21,437 bases of DNA from CAIYHK01 sp964638795 (lineage in GTDB: Bacteria; Actinomycetota; Acidimicrobiia; Acidimicrobiales; Ilumatobacteraceae): the NCBI GenBank assembly GCA_964638795.1, contig CAZXAX010000033.1, positions 1 through 21,437 on the forward strand, given 5' to 3'. A model generated the notes under the pieces. That model made no database searches. It was not told where the DNA came from and saw only the letters and a program-made list of their open reading frames with translations. This document shows, piece by piece, positions 1-7,445 of this stretch (positions within the stretch are counted from its first letter, which is position 1; every line of letters begins with the position of its first letter). The position numbers and the translations under genes are program-made.

Positions 1-332
1 GGCGCATGCATCTGCACATTGGCCACGAAAAAGACCTTGCCTTCTTGAGCGGCAGAAATGCGTCGTGTGGAGAAGCTCCGACCATCATGCGGTGACTCCA
101 CCACGAACTCCAGTGGAGCATTCACAGTGCCTTCACGCGGGAAGTATGCATGAAGCGATTTAACTGTCTTGCCTGGTGAGGTTGCATGACCAAGCGCAAC
201 CGCCTGAGCCAACAACTGACCACCAAAAATTCGGTAATACGCAAGATCAAGATTTGATGCGCTCCAGACACCTTCACGTACCTCAGATACGTTCATGCAG
301 TCCAGCAGAGAGTCAAGTGAAAAATTCGGCAT
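1..332 (-). CDS. Acyl-CoA thioesterase, TesB-like (3' end cut by window edge)
   Basis: The first about 110 residues of a TesB/thioesterase II type protein, which hydrolyses acyl-CoA to free acid and CoA in the cytoplasm. Read from the complement of ATG at 332, the protein begins MPNFSLDSLLD and contains the family-like stretches YYRIFGGQLLAQAV, SLHAYFPREG and SFSTRRISAAQ, matching the first hot-dog domain. The second hot-dog domain and the usual Asp/Gln/Thr catalytic set lie outside the window. It starts 18 bases after the livF stop with a GGGCGG-like ribosome site, so it is probably the last or a late gene of the transporter operon. Family assignment is fairly firm; the acyl substrate is unknown. 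Confidence 0.8.
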   Translation of the reverse strand, partial: MPNFSLDSLLDCMNVSEVREGVWSASNLDLAYYRIFGGQLLAQAVALGHATSPGKTVKSLHAYFPREGTVNAPLEFVVESPHDGRSFSTRRISAAQEGKVFFVANVQMHA

Positions 333-350
333 AATTCCGCCCTTACTTAC

Positions 351-1052
351 TTAGTGCGATGCTTGGTCAAGATGAGCGCGAGCGGCGCTCACTGATCCAG
401 TGAAATCAACCCGGCCATGTGCCATGACAACAACACTGTCTGCGATGTTGAGGGCATGGTGAACGTGTTGTTCGATAATGAGTAGCGATGTGCCACCCTT
501 TTTGATCTCGGCCAATGCACGATAAACGTCGTCAATAACCATCGGTGCCAAGCCAAGTGAAAGCTCATCGCCAATGAACAACTTTGGTTGGGTCATGATC
601 ACGCCAGCTAACGCGAGCATGCGCTGCTCACCGCCCGAAAGGGTTCCTGCGATTTGATGACGGCGCTCAGCAAGACGCGGGAATAGTTCGAATGCCCTCT
701 CAAGACGTGCCGTGTCGCGTGATACCGCGCGATCGCCAGACATCAAGATGTTTTCTTCCACCGTGAGGGTGGCGAAAACGGAACGACCCTCAGGTGCATG
801 AAAAACACCGGCTCGCGCGAACTTGAAAGCCCGCTTTTTCTTCATCGATTCGCCGTTCACGTAAACAGTGCCAGCTGTTGGAGCGATGAGTCCACTGGCA
901 ATGCGCGCCACAGAGGTCTTGCCTGAACCGTTGGAGCCAAGTAACGCCACGGCCTCACCCTGACCAACCTGGAACGACACGTCAAAGAGTGCCTTGAAGG
1001 GGCCGTACGAGGCACTCACGTTTTCGAGTGCAAGTGCGGATTCAGCACTCAT
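351..1052 (-). CDS. livF: Branched-chain amino acid type ABC transporter ATPase LivF
   Basis: 233-residue ATPase subunit of a liv/HAAT-type importer, acting with LivG on the cytoplasmic face. Walker A GSNGSGKT is at residues 39-46, the signature LSGGEQ at 138-143, and Walker B runs into D162-E163 followed by LSLGLAP, the typical LivF form of the D-loop. The switch His lies in the IIEQHVHHAL segment. The start ATG overlaps the livG stop by ATGA (1049-1052), showing translational coupling. The true substrate is not fixed by sequence: this family also carries amides, urea and other small amino-group compounds. Confidence 0.93.
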   Translation of the reverse strand: MSAESALALENVSASYGPFKALFDVSFQVGQGEAVALLGSNGSGKTSVARIASGLIAPTAGTVYVNGESMKKKRAFKFARAGVFHAPEGRSVFATLTVEENILMSGDRAVSRDTARLERAFELFPRLAERRHQIAGTLSGGEQRMLALAGVIMTQPKLFIGDELSLGLAPMVIDDVYRALAEIKKGGTSLLIIEQHVHHALNIADSVVVMAHGRVDFTGSVSAARAHLDQASH

Positions 1053-1819
1053 TGGTGCGCTCCTTCACCATCTCCGAGATAAGCGCGGCGTAGTTCCTCG
1101 CTCTTCATAACCTCAGGAGTTGAACCATTGACGATGGGTCGACCGAGATCCATCAGGTACGCCCGTTGTGTGAATGAGCTAACCAGGTCCACGTCATGCT
1201 CGACCAAGAGAATCGCAAATTTGCGCTCTTGCTGAATGCGCAAAAGCGCTTCGGCAAATGCCTCGGTTTCCTGCACGTCCAAGCCTGATGACGGCTCATC
1301 CAGCAACAGGAGCTTTGGCTGCACCATCAATGCACGAGCAATCTCTACAAGGCGACCCTTACCCAAACTGAGAGAGTCGATCAGTTCATGGCGGATGTCA
1401 CCGAGCCCGAGCAATTCAACAACTTCGTCGCAGGCAGTGAGTTCTGCTTTAGATGGGCTTCCCTGCCAGATCAGGTCTCGTAGAAAACTTCCGCGACCGT
1501 TACGCGAACGCTCGGCAACTACCAAGTGCTCACGAACGGTGAGCCCGGAGAACAGTTCAATTCGCTGGAAGGTGCGGCCGAAGCCGAGCCGAGCACGCTT
1601 GTATACGGGAAGATTGTTTACCTCTTTGCCATCAAAGACGATTACGCCACTATCGGGATTCAGCACACCGAGAAGACAGTTAAAGAAGGTCGTCTTACCG
1701 GCACCGTTCGGACCGATCAGTCCAACCCGCTCACCCATTTCAATGTCAATGAACATGTCATCGAGCGCACGAAGACTGCCAAAGGTCTTGCCAATCTCGG
1801 CTGCGTGCAACAAGCTCAT
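1049..1819 (-). CDS. livG: Branched-chain amino acid type ABC transporter ATPase LivG
   Basis: 256-residue ATPase partner of LivF. Walker A GPNGAGKT is at residues 36-43, the Q-loop region is RTFQRIELF near 82-90, Walker B LLLLDEP is at 170-176, and the switch His is in LLVEHDVDLV. The ABC signature is degenerate, LSLGKGR near 150-156 in place of LSGGQ. LivG proteins often diverge here, so this alone does not imply loss of activity. Both ends overlap neighbours by ATGA (with the permease at 1816-1819, with livF at 1049-1052), so it is a tightly coupled operon gene. Confidence 0.93.
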   Translation of the reverse strand: MSLLHAAEIGKTFGSLRALDDMFIDIEMGERVGLIGPNGAGKTTFFNCLLGVLNPDSGVIVFDGKEVNNLPVYKRARLGFGRTFQRIELFSGLTVREHLVVAERSRNGRGSFLRDLIWQGSPSKAELTACDEVVELLGLGDIRHELIDSLSLGKGRLVEIARALMVQPKLLLLDEPSSGLDVQETEAFAEALLRIQQERKFAILLVEHDVDLVSSFTQRAYLMDLGRPIVNGSTPEVMKSEELRRAYLGDGEGAHQ

Positions 1820-2625
1820 GACTGCACCTCAGTCTTTGTGGCTTCTTTGCGGCTCTCCATTCGCTTGATTAGGCGATCAAAACGACGGACTGATTTTTGT
1901 TCGGAGTACTCCAGCATTCCTTCGGGATGCTTTGAGAAGTTAATTGCACCGAGTCCAAACAATGCGAACTGCCATTGGGGCGCGAGGTGCAACAACCGAA
2001 TGAGGATGAGGTCTGGGAACACACGGAACACCACGCCACCCTGAACTGCGCCCGAGACACGGCGACTGGCCAGTGTGACGACTAGCACGAGCCAGAACAA
2101 ACCTGTCAGTGGAGCGAAGTTTGATCCGTAGTTAACGGACTCCTGACCAATCACCAATAAAGCGCCACCAAATGCCGCCAAACCAGACGATGCAGCGAAT
2201 GCAACAATGCGCCAGCGAGTTGGGTTGATGCCCACTGATTGAGATGCAACTTCACTGCCACGTAGTGCTTGCAACATGTAGCCCGTGGTTCCACGCTTCA
2301 ATGCCGACACAAACAGCGAGCAGATAATCAAAAGAACAACACATAACAAGAAGAAGGACTTGTCATTGCCAAAGTCCAAGCCACCCAATGTGGGTCGGGG
2401 AATCTCAGCAGTCTGCATGGATGTGGGCCCAACCCACGGGAACTTCACCATCACCGCGTCGAAGAAGAATGCGAAAGCCAAAGTCGCTAGTGCCAGCCAG
2501 ATATGACCAAGACGCAATACCGGAAGGGCCAGCAGAGCACCAACTGCCGCACCCAAAGCGGCACCAATGAGCGCTGCAAGCAACGACGACATCTCAAAGT
2601 TCTTCGTCAGCTGGAACACCGTGAA
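1816..2625 (-). CDS. livM: Branched-chain amino acid type ABC permease LivM (N-terminal part lost in assembly gap)
   Basis: The C-terminal 269 residues of a LivM-type membrane permease. Several hydrophobic helices are visible, with the family stretch PVLRLGHIWLALATLAFA, the coupling-loop region GYMLQALRGSEVASQSVGINPTRWR that contacts the ATPases, and FAASSGLAAFGGALL. Roughly 60-100 residues expected at the LivM N terminus are missing, hidden in the N-run at 2626-2725. The reading frame is open through the N-run into LivH, but that run is a placeholder, so it cannot be decided whether livH and livM are separate genes or a natural fusion. The charged C-terminal tail (KSVRRFDRLIKRMESRKEA) is cytoplasmic by inference. 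Confidence 0.88.
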   Translation of the reverse strand, partial: FTVFQLTKNFEMSSLLAALIGAALGAAVGALLALPVLRLGHIWLALATLAFAFFFDAVMVKFPWVGPTSMQTAEIPRPTLGGLDFGNDKSFFLLCVVLLIICSLFVSALKRGTTGYMLQALRGSEVASQSVGINPTRWRIVAFAASSGLAAFGGALLVIGQESVNYGSNFAPLTGLFWLVLVVTLASRRVSGAVQGGVVFRVFPDLILIRLLHLAPQWQFALFGLGAINFSKHPEGMLEYSEQKSVRRFDRLIKRMESRKEATKTEVQS

Positions 2626-2725
2626 NNNNNNNNNNNNNNNNNNNNNNNNNNNNNNNNNNNNNNNNNNNNNNNNNNNNNNNNNNNNNNNNNNNNNNNNNNN
2701 NNNNNNNNNNNNNNNNNNNNNNNNN
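2626..2725. other. Assembly gap (100 N) between livH and livM
   Basis: Exactly 100 unknown bases. LivH lacks its last about 30 residues and LivM its first tens of residues, so the true missing sequence is probably several hundred bases longer than the placeholder. The apparent continuous frame across it has no biological weight. Confidence 0.95.
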
Positions 2726-3546
2726 GTGATGTAGGTCGGAAGAATTGTGTTCATAATGCCGAGGAAGAAACCTCCGGCAAGCGCGAGTGGCAAGCTCACG
2801 AGTTTTCCTAGCGCTGCAGCAGCAATTGCCACAATCACCAATTGGAAGAAGCTGCCAGGCTCAATGGTGGTGATGCTCGTTGAACAAAGCAACACACCGG
2901 CCAAGCCTGCATACAGGCTTGAGAGACCCCAAGCGAATGATGAAACCTTTTCGGCATCAATCCCCCGCAGCTCGGTCATTCGGGGGCTTTCAACCACTCC
3001 GCGCATGTGCAGACCGAGTCGCGTGAATCGGAACAATGCAAACAGAATGAGTGCACCAAGGATCGCCACAGTGAACTGAACAATTTCGTCGCGCGTGATC
3101 GGATAACGATCAAAAATTCGATAGAAGACTTTTCCATCCGGAACGATTCCCACCGCTCCGAAAACTGACTCGCGCTCGAAATCTGTGACGATTTTAAAGA
3201 TTTCGGGTAGGGCGACCATCAAACCTGCGGTCACTACGAGCCTTGCCACAGGAGAGGCCGTTCTGAGGTTCTTAAACACAAATTGGTTGAGCAACACACC
3301 GATCAACGGCGCGAGGATTCCAACCGAGATGAGTAAGGACACCCAGATCGGCCACTCCTTGCGGACATGGAGTTCGAAGTAAGTGGCAGCTGAAACATAA
3401 GCCTGCGCACCAAACGCGAGGTTCAGAATCCCTGACGTCTTGTACGTCAGGGTGAACCCAATTGCGATGAGTGCGTAGACCGAGCCGACAGGCAGTCCTT
3501 GAATGACTGCCTGTACGAACTCGTCTACTGCTCCAATTGCAAGCAC
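2726..3546 (-). CDS. livH: Branched-chain amino acid type ABC permease LivH (C terminus lost in assembly gap)
   Basis: 273 residues of a LivH permease with typical features: the N-terminal QGLPVGSVYALIAIGFTLTYKTSGILNLA split into helices, then the coupling loop TRLGLHMRGVVESPRMTELRGIDAEKVSSFAWGL, and the late helix SLPLALAGGFFLGIMNTIL. The start is GTG at 3546, preceded by AAGGTAAG. It lies 33 bases after the stop of the substrate-binding gene, across a strong hairpin at 3571-3591. LivH proteins usually have about 290-300 residues, so only a short C-terminal piece is missing. Confidence 0.9.
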
Positions 3547-3570
3547 TTACTTACCTTGCTGTTCTGACTT

Positions 3571-3591
3571 GACGCCGGGTCAGCCGGCGTC
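3571..3591 (-). other. Perfect 8-bp hairpin at the livK stop codon, probable mRNA stabiliser
   Basis: GACGCCGG (3571-3578) and CCGGCGTC (3584-3591) form a perfect GC-rich stem with loop GTCAG. In the transcript the structure spans the last codons and stop of the substrate-binding gene, 25 bases before the livH start. No run of T follows, so it is not a classic intrinsic terminator. Such intercistronic hairpins often protect the binding-protein message from 3' decay, giving more binding protein than permease; that role here is inferred. Confidence 0.55.
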
Positions 3592-4959
3592 AGAGAACGA
3601 CGTGGCTACAGGGTCTTCAAGTGCTTCAGTCGGGTTTGGCCAGCAGTTGAATGGCTTGCCTGGCTCACCTGACCACTGCTCGAACACTCCGCCAACAATC
3701 TGCACCGTGTTGGTGCAGATTTGCTTGTATCCGTGTGTTGTCGGATCAGCGGATGTGGGCAGCTTCCATTGGGTGCTCAAGTTGATCGGAACAATCAGAC
3801 CACCTGCGCTGTAGTCAGTGATTGCACGAAGCGCATCCTTAACTCCAACTTGGCTGAATTCCGGACCAGCTGCGAGCAGACCGGTGAAGAAAGTGTCGGC
3901 ATTGATCCAGCCCACCATGGTGAGTTCTTCAGACTTGAGGCCAAGCTTTTCGGTGTACTCGAGGAACTTTGCCTGGGTCTCTGATTCAATCTTGGCTTCG
4001 AATGGCACGAATGAAACACCAACGAGGTCGCCTTCAAAGATTGCAGCGTTTGCCTTAATGAAGTCCTGGTTGTAGGTGTTCGGATGGATCATGATCACAT
4101 CATCCATGCCCTGCTTCTGCAGTTCTTCACCAAGCTTCTTCATGCCGTTCAAGTCGATGCAAGTGGTGATCAATTGAACACCGGCTTCTTTCATCTTGGA
4201 TACCTGCGGTGCAATACCGGTTGGGAGACCAAATGCAAGGGTGTCGTCAAAGTAAGCGACCTCGATATCCGGTGTGTAGAACTCAAAAGACTTCTTGCCA
4301 AGCTGAGCGCAAACCTTGGAGTTTTCGCTGACGCCGTATCCGATCGATGCAACCTTTGTCACGCCGAGCTGTGACGCGATCCACGGGTTGATCGGGCTCG
4401 TGCAGTCCTGACAGTTCAACCCAGTTGACGGGAAGATGTAATCGTTGTCTGCCGGCTCGCGGTGGATGCCCCAGGTAAAGGTTGGCATTCCGCATTCCTG
4501 CAAGGTGGTGGCACCAGAGAACAACAGCGGGGCAACGAAGGTTGCGAAGGTCTTTCCACCTGCACATACTTCTGTGGCCTTGTCCTTGTTCTTTGCAAGC
4601 GCATCGTCAATCACTTCGTCAAGGACGAGCTTGCGGCCGTAGATGCCACCTTCATCGTTACGCCATTCGAAGTAAGCCTTCACTCCGTCTGCGTATGCGT
4701 TGAGAATGTTTGTGCCAAGTGGGTTGCTTGAGAGCACACCAATTGCCTTGGCAACGATTTCCGTGTCGCTTACACCGGGAACTCCAGTGAGAGAAACGAA
4801 TGTGTCGCGGTCTCCACCTGATCCACCTGCGGTGGTTGTGGTTTCGCCGCCAGCCGTTGTTTCGGTTGTGCCCTCGTCGTCACCTGAGTTACCGCAGGCC
4901 CCCACGATCAGGGCTACCGCTGCAAAAGCAGATAGCAGTTTGAATTTCTTTGCAACCAT
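3580..4959 (-). CDS. Liv-type ABC transporter substrate-binding lipoprotein
   Basis: 459-residue periplasmic-binding-fold type I (LivK-like) protein, anchored outside the membrane and delivering ligand to LivHM. The N terminus MVAKKFKLLSAFAAVALIVGAC is a lipoprotein signal with the lipid Cys at residue 22, followed by a Thr/Gly-rich linker (TTETTAGGETTTTAGG). The mature domain shows GVLSSNPLGTNILNAYADGV, NDEGGIYGRKLVLD and later GWINADTFFTGLL, typical of the family. The ATG at 4959 is preferred over an upstream in-frame start at 4980 because GGGGGA sits 6 bases before it. It is first in the transporter operon. Several Cys residues in the mature part (for example a C-x-x-C in the TGLNCQDC stretch) may form disulfides. 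Ligand unknown. Confidence 0.9.
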   Translation of the reverse strand: MVAKKFKLLSAFAAVALIVGACGNSGDDEGTTETTAGGETTTTAGGSGGDRDTFVSLTGVPGVSDTEIVAKAIGVLSSNPLGTNILNAYADGVKAYFEWRNDEGGIYGRKLVLDEVIDDALAKNKDKATEVCAGGKTFATFVAPLLFSGATTLQECGMPTFTWGIHREPADNDYIFPSTGLNCQDCTSPINPWIASQLGVTKVASIGYGVSENSKVCAQLGKKSFEFYTPDIEVAYFDDTLAFGLPTGIAPQVSKMKEAGVQLITTCIDLNGMKKLGEELQKQGMDDVIMIHPNTYNQDFIKANAAIFEGDLVGVSFVPFEAKIESETQAKFLEYTEKLGLKSEELTMVGWINADTFFTGLLAAGPEFSQVGVKDALRAITDYSAGGLIVPINLSTQWKLPTSADPTTHGYKQICTNTVQIVGGVFEQWSGEPGKPFNCWPNPTEALEDPVATSFSDAG

Positions 4960-4964
4960 TTGTT

Positions 4965-4970
4965 TCCCCC
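4965..4970 (-). promoter_or_regulatory. Ribosome binding site deciding the livK-like start
   Basis: GGGGGA lies 6 bases before ATG 4959 on the minus strand. It fixes the start 7 codons inside the longest open frame and gives a normal lipoprotein signal peptide. Confidence 0.65.
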
Positions 4971-4997
4971 AAACGTCCAAAGGTTGATATGTCTTGG

Positions 4998-5024
4998 CTA
5001 CCTCTTACCCCGAAGAGCAGGTAG
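4998..5024 (-). other. Imperfect inverted repeat in the leader of the liv operon
   Basis: CTAC plus CTCTT (4998-5006) is complementary to AAGAG (5013-5017) and GTAG (5021-5024), with loop ACCCCG and a 3-base bulge CAG. A possible promoter lies just upstream in the direction of transcription: TTTACA (5062-5057) and TACATT (5037-5032) with a long 19-base spacer, which would place this structure in a leader of about 65 bases. It could be an RNA hairpin or a repressor site. Both promoter and role are tentative. Confidence 0.35.
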
Positions 5025-5129
5025 TCCTAACAATGTAGTCACATTTGATAGGGCTCTGTAAACAGAACTTTTGGATTACTCGTTGGTTACTTGCACAGGC
5101 TCATGTCCCTAGTATCGCGGTGGGTTTTG

Positions 5130-5137
5130 AAGGGGGG
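5130..5137 (+). promoter_or_regulatory. Ribosome binding site deciding the SDR start
   Basis: AAGGGGGG lies just ahead of GTG 5141. The upstream in-frame ATG at 5045 has no such site, and its extra 32 residues do not look like SDR sequence. Confidence 0.6.
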
Positions 5138-5140
5138 AAA

Positions 5141-5995
5141 GTGGACGACATATCTAAGGAAACTTCACTGGAAGGGCGGGTTGCGCTCGTGACCGGAGGT
5201 GGCGCTGGCATCGGACGCGGTATATCTGTCGCCCTTGCTGCTCACGGGGCCAAGGTCGTAATCGCTGAAATCGACCCCGCTCGCGCAGCCCAAACCCAAG
5301 AAATCATTGAGTCCTCGGGCGGTGTGGCGGTGGCTGCGATAACTGACGTAATGGATACTGACCAGATCCGCTCGGCAGTCGATCTCGCGGAAAGCACATA
5401 CGGCGGGCTTGACATTTTGATCAACAACGCCGGCGGTGTCGCTGGGAAAAATTTCATTGATCAGTCCGAGCGCAGCTGGAGACGCCACATTGACATCAAC
5501 CTTGTGAGCATGTTGGCCGCCACCCACGCCGGGGCGCACCTGATGATCAAGGGTGGACGCGGTGGAAGCATCGTCAACATCACCTCAATCGAGGGTTCAC
5601 GGGCAGCTCCTAAATATGCGGTCTACTCAGCTTGTAAGGCTGGAATGATCAACTTCACTCGCACGATGGCACTGGAGTTAGCCGAGTACGGAATTCGGGT
5701 CAACTGTCTCGCACCCGACATCACACGCACGCCTGGAATGCATGGATGGATGAGCGGCCCAGTGGATGAAGAAGAACTAAAGCGTGCAAAAGGCATACCC
5801 GCCACAAGCATTCAGAGTTATGTTCCTCTCGGTCGTGAAGGTGACACGAAAGATTTAGGAAACGCAGCGGTATTCCTGTGTTCGAACATGGCGTCGTACA
5901 TCACTGGTGCCATCATTCCTGTCGACGGTGGCACTTGGGCCTCTGCGGGCTGGACTCGCACTCCCGATAACTCTGGCTGGCGATTGCAGTACTAA
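5141..5995 (+). CDS. Short-chain dehydrogenase/reductase (SDR)
   Basis: 284-residue classical SDR, a cytosolic NAD(P)-dependent oxidoreductase. Numbered from GTG 5141: cofactor motif TGGGAGIG at 18-25, acidic residues E43/D45 at the end of the second strand (suggesting NAD preference), NNAG at 95-98, catalytic S149, and YSACK with Y162 and K166. The C-terminal VDGGTWASAGW fits the family. It is transcribed away from the liv operon across about 180 bases and ends in a 4-base convergent overlap (5992-5995) with the next gene. The substrate cannot be read from sequence. A secondary alcohol in amino acid, steroid or terpenoid breakdown is possible but unproven. Confidence 0.9.
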   Translation: MDDISKETSLEGRVALVTGGGAGIGRGISVALAAHGAKVVIAEIDPARAAQTQEIIESSGGVAVAAITDVMDTDQIRSAVDLAESTYGGLDILINNAGGVAGKNFIDQSERSWRRHIDINLVSMLAATHAGAHLMIKGGRGGSIVNITSIEGSRAAPKYAVYSACKAGMINFTRTMALELAEYGIRVNCLAPDITRTPGMHGWMSGPVDEEELKRAKGIPATSIQSYVPLGREGDTKDLGNAAVFLCSNMASYITGAIIPVDGGTWASAGWTRTPDNSGWRLQY

Positions 5996-6888
5996 TTGCG
6001 CGAAGTTGCGCGCAACGCTCCAAGCATCTGGCGAAAATGATCAAGCTTCCAACCGTCTTGGTCTTCGCCCCAGCCAATCTTGCCGTCATACTCCCACCGC
6101 ATTAGTGAGTTCGCGCCACTGCCGTGTTCGCACATGTGACTCACTGCAAATCCTTCAGCCTCCATCGAACGCCCAGTACGGTCCACGAGTTCAACTTCCA
6201 TGTGAGTGTTCCAACCGGTCTTTGGGTCGCGATAGTTACGCATTCGGCTCTTGCTTTTGTCTAGGCGTTCGAACACACCGTCTTTTAGTAACCAACCAAC
6301 ATTCATCGGCGACCAGCCCTTGGCATCGCCATCTTGCACNNNNNNNNNNNNNNNNNNNNNNNNNNNNNNNNNNNNNNNNNNNNNNNNNNNNNNNNNNNNN
6401 NNNNNNNNNNNNNNNNNNNNNNNNNNNNNNNNNNNNNNNTGCGGATTGTGCAACGCAGGTGCTTCACCAGGTGTGAACCGATGTGGTGGATGAACACTGC
6501 GATGCTCAAATTCAATGCTGAAATTTGCATTCGAGTCTGAATATCCAATGTGGTAATCCATGAGTGGTTTCAGCATCTTGATTGTGAAACCACCTTCCGG
6601 AAACTGAATATCACGCAAGTCCACACTTGAATCCATTGCGACTTGCTCTTTGCACATGTAATAGGCAAGGCGCCCTAGGTCTGCTCCTGAGGGATCCCAT
6701 GCAAAAACTCGCCAGGTAACCGTGCCCTTGTTGGTGTTGCGTCCAGCATGCAGCCAGCCACCAATGCCTCGCTCTGGCACGTTAAATGACCACCAGGTTG
6801 TCTCGAACCAGAATGGATCGTCTGATGCGTTGTGATATTGATCGTCTTCGTGGACAAATGGTGTCTCTTCATTCACTGACTCGTTCAT
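5992..6888 (-). CDS. DUF7065/DUF7064-like protein of unknown function, interrupted by assembly gap
   Basis: About 149 N-terminal and 115 C-terminal residues are visible around the N-run 6340-6439. The N-terminal part (SDDPFWFETTWWSFNVPERGIGGWLHAG) and the C-terminal part (NYRDPKTGWNTHMEVELVDRTGRSMEAEGFAVSH) resemble actinobacterial two-domain proteins often annotated DUF7065 and DUF7064. The fold is probably beta-rich and lipocalin/CrtC-like. This recall-based match is tentative. ATG 6888 is preferred over an upstream TTG at 6894 because GAGG (6898-6895) stands 6 bases before it. No signal peptide is seen. It lies 44 bases after padR on the same strand and may be the last gene of the mod operon. 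No function is claimed. Confidence 0.6.
   Translation of the reverse strand: MNESVNEETPFVHEDDQYHNASDDPFWFETTWWSFNVPERGIGGWLHAGRNTNKGTVTWRVFAWDPSGADLGRLAYYMCKEQVAMDSSVDLRDIQFPEGGFTIKMLKPLMDYHIGYSDSNANFSIEFEHRSVHPPHRFTPGEAPALHNPXXXXXXXXXXXXXXXXXXXXXXXXXXXXXXXXXXVQDGDAKGWSPMNVGWLLKDGVFERLDKSKSRMRNYRDPKTGWNTHMEVELVDRTGRSMEAEGFAVSHMCEHGSGANSLMRWEYDGKIGWGEDQDGWKLDHFRQMLGALRATSRN
6340..6439. other. Assembly gap (100 N) inside the DUF7065-like gene
   Basis: Exactly 100 unknown bases splitting one gene. Related two-domain proteins as I recall them are longer than the roughly 265 residues visible here, so the real gap is probably longer than 100 bases. Confidence 0.95.
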
Positions 6889-6932
6889 TTTCAACCTCGC
6901 TCAAAAACTAGTGCGAGACATCAACTCGAGAA

Positions 6933-7445
6933 TCACAATTGATCAAGAAACCGAAGTGCCGCGGTAGCCATCTCGTTACGCCAGATACTGACAACATCGC
7001 CTGATGTATCAACATCACACGGAAAGTGTTCCAACGATTGCTGTACAACTTCGCGCTGGAGCTCGAGTAGTGCTGTTGAATCCATCTTCAACAACCTCGT
7101 CAGCTCAATCTTTAAAAGAAGTTCACTACGGAAATCACGAAGATGATTCACTGGAGTACCTAGCCATTCACGCAACGCATTGCGGCCCAAACGTGTGACT
7201 CGGTAGATGGTGCGGTTCCCTCCGGCAACACCAGGCTCTTCGTGCACGGCCTCAACCAGACCACGAAGCGCCAACTGATCTATGGATCGATAAGTGAGTG
7301 CGCGTGACATCGTCCAGATTCGACCAATATCACCTTCCGGCTTGAGGCGCGCAGCCACTCCGAAACCATGTATCGGTGCCTCACAGATAATTCCCAGACA
7401 GGCCCATTCGCCAATCAAAAGGTCTTGCGACTTGACGCGACTCAT
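6933..7445 (-). CDS. PadR-family winged-helix transcriptional regulator
   Basis: 170-residue regulator. The N-terminal winged helix shows PadR features: LGIICEAPIHGFGVAARL (helix 1 to 2), SRALTYRSIDQLALRGLVEAV (recognition helix region) and the wing GGNRTIYRVTRLGRNALREWL. The C-terminal helices (FRSELLLKIELTRLL, LELQREVVQQSLEHF) fit a dimerisation arm. Its ATG follows the modC stop TAA with no base between, so it is translated with the molybdate importer genes. PadR proteins are usually repressors released by small ligands. Control of the mod operon, perhaps through the palindromes at 9430-9454, is an inference from position. ModE, the usual molybdate regulator, has a different architecture (LysR-like HTH plus Mop domains), and this protein lacks a Mop domain. 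Confidence 0.8.
   Translation of the reverse strand: MSRVKSQDLLIGEWACLGIICEAPIHGFGVAARLKPEGDIGRIWTMSRALTYRSIDQLALRGLVEAVHEEPGVAGGNRTIYRVTRLGRNALREWLGTPVNHLRDFRSELLLKIELTRLLKMDSTALLELQREVVQQSLEHFPCDVDTSGDVVSIWRNEMATAALRFLDQL

Noticed and set aside
1526..2044. 172-codon plus-strand open frame opposite livG and livM
   Set aside because: It lies antisense to two well-supported genes, shows no family features and has a composition expected of a codon-shadow frame.
1816..3546. A natural LivH-LivM fusion protein
   Set aside because: The only link is a 100-N placeholder; too much of both proteins is missing for 33 residues to bridge. Fusion is possible but not supported.
5045..5140. N-terminal extension of the SDR to ATG 5045
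   Set aside because: No ribosome site precedes 5045, while AAGGGGGG sits just before GTG 5141; the extension does not look like SDR sequence.
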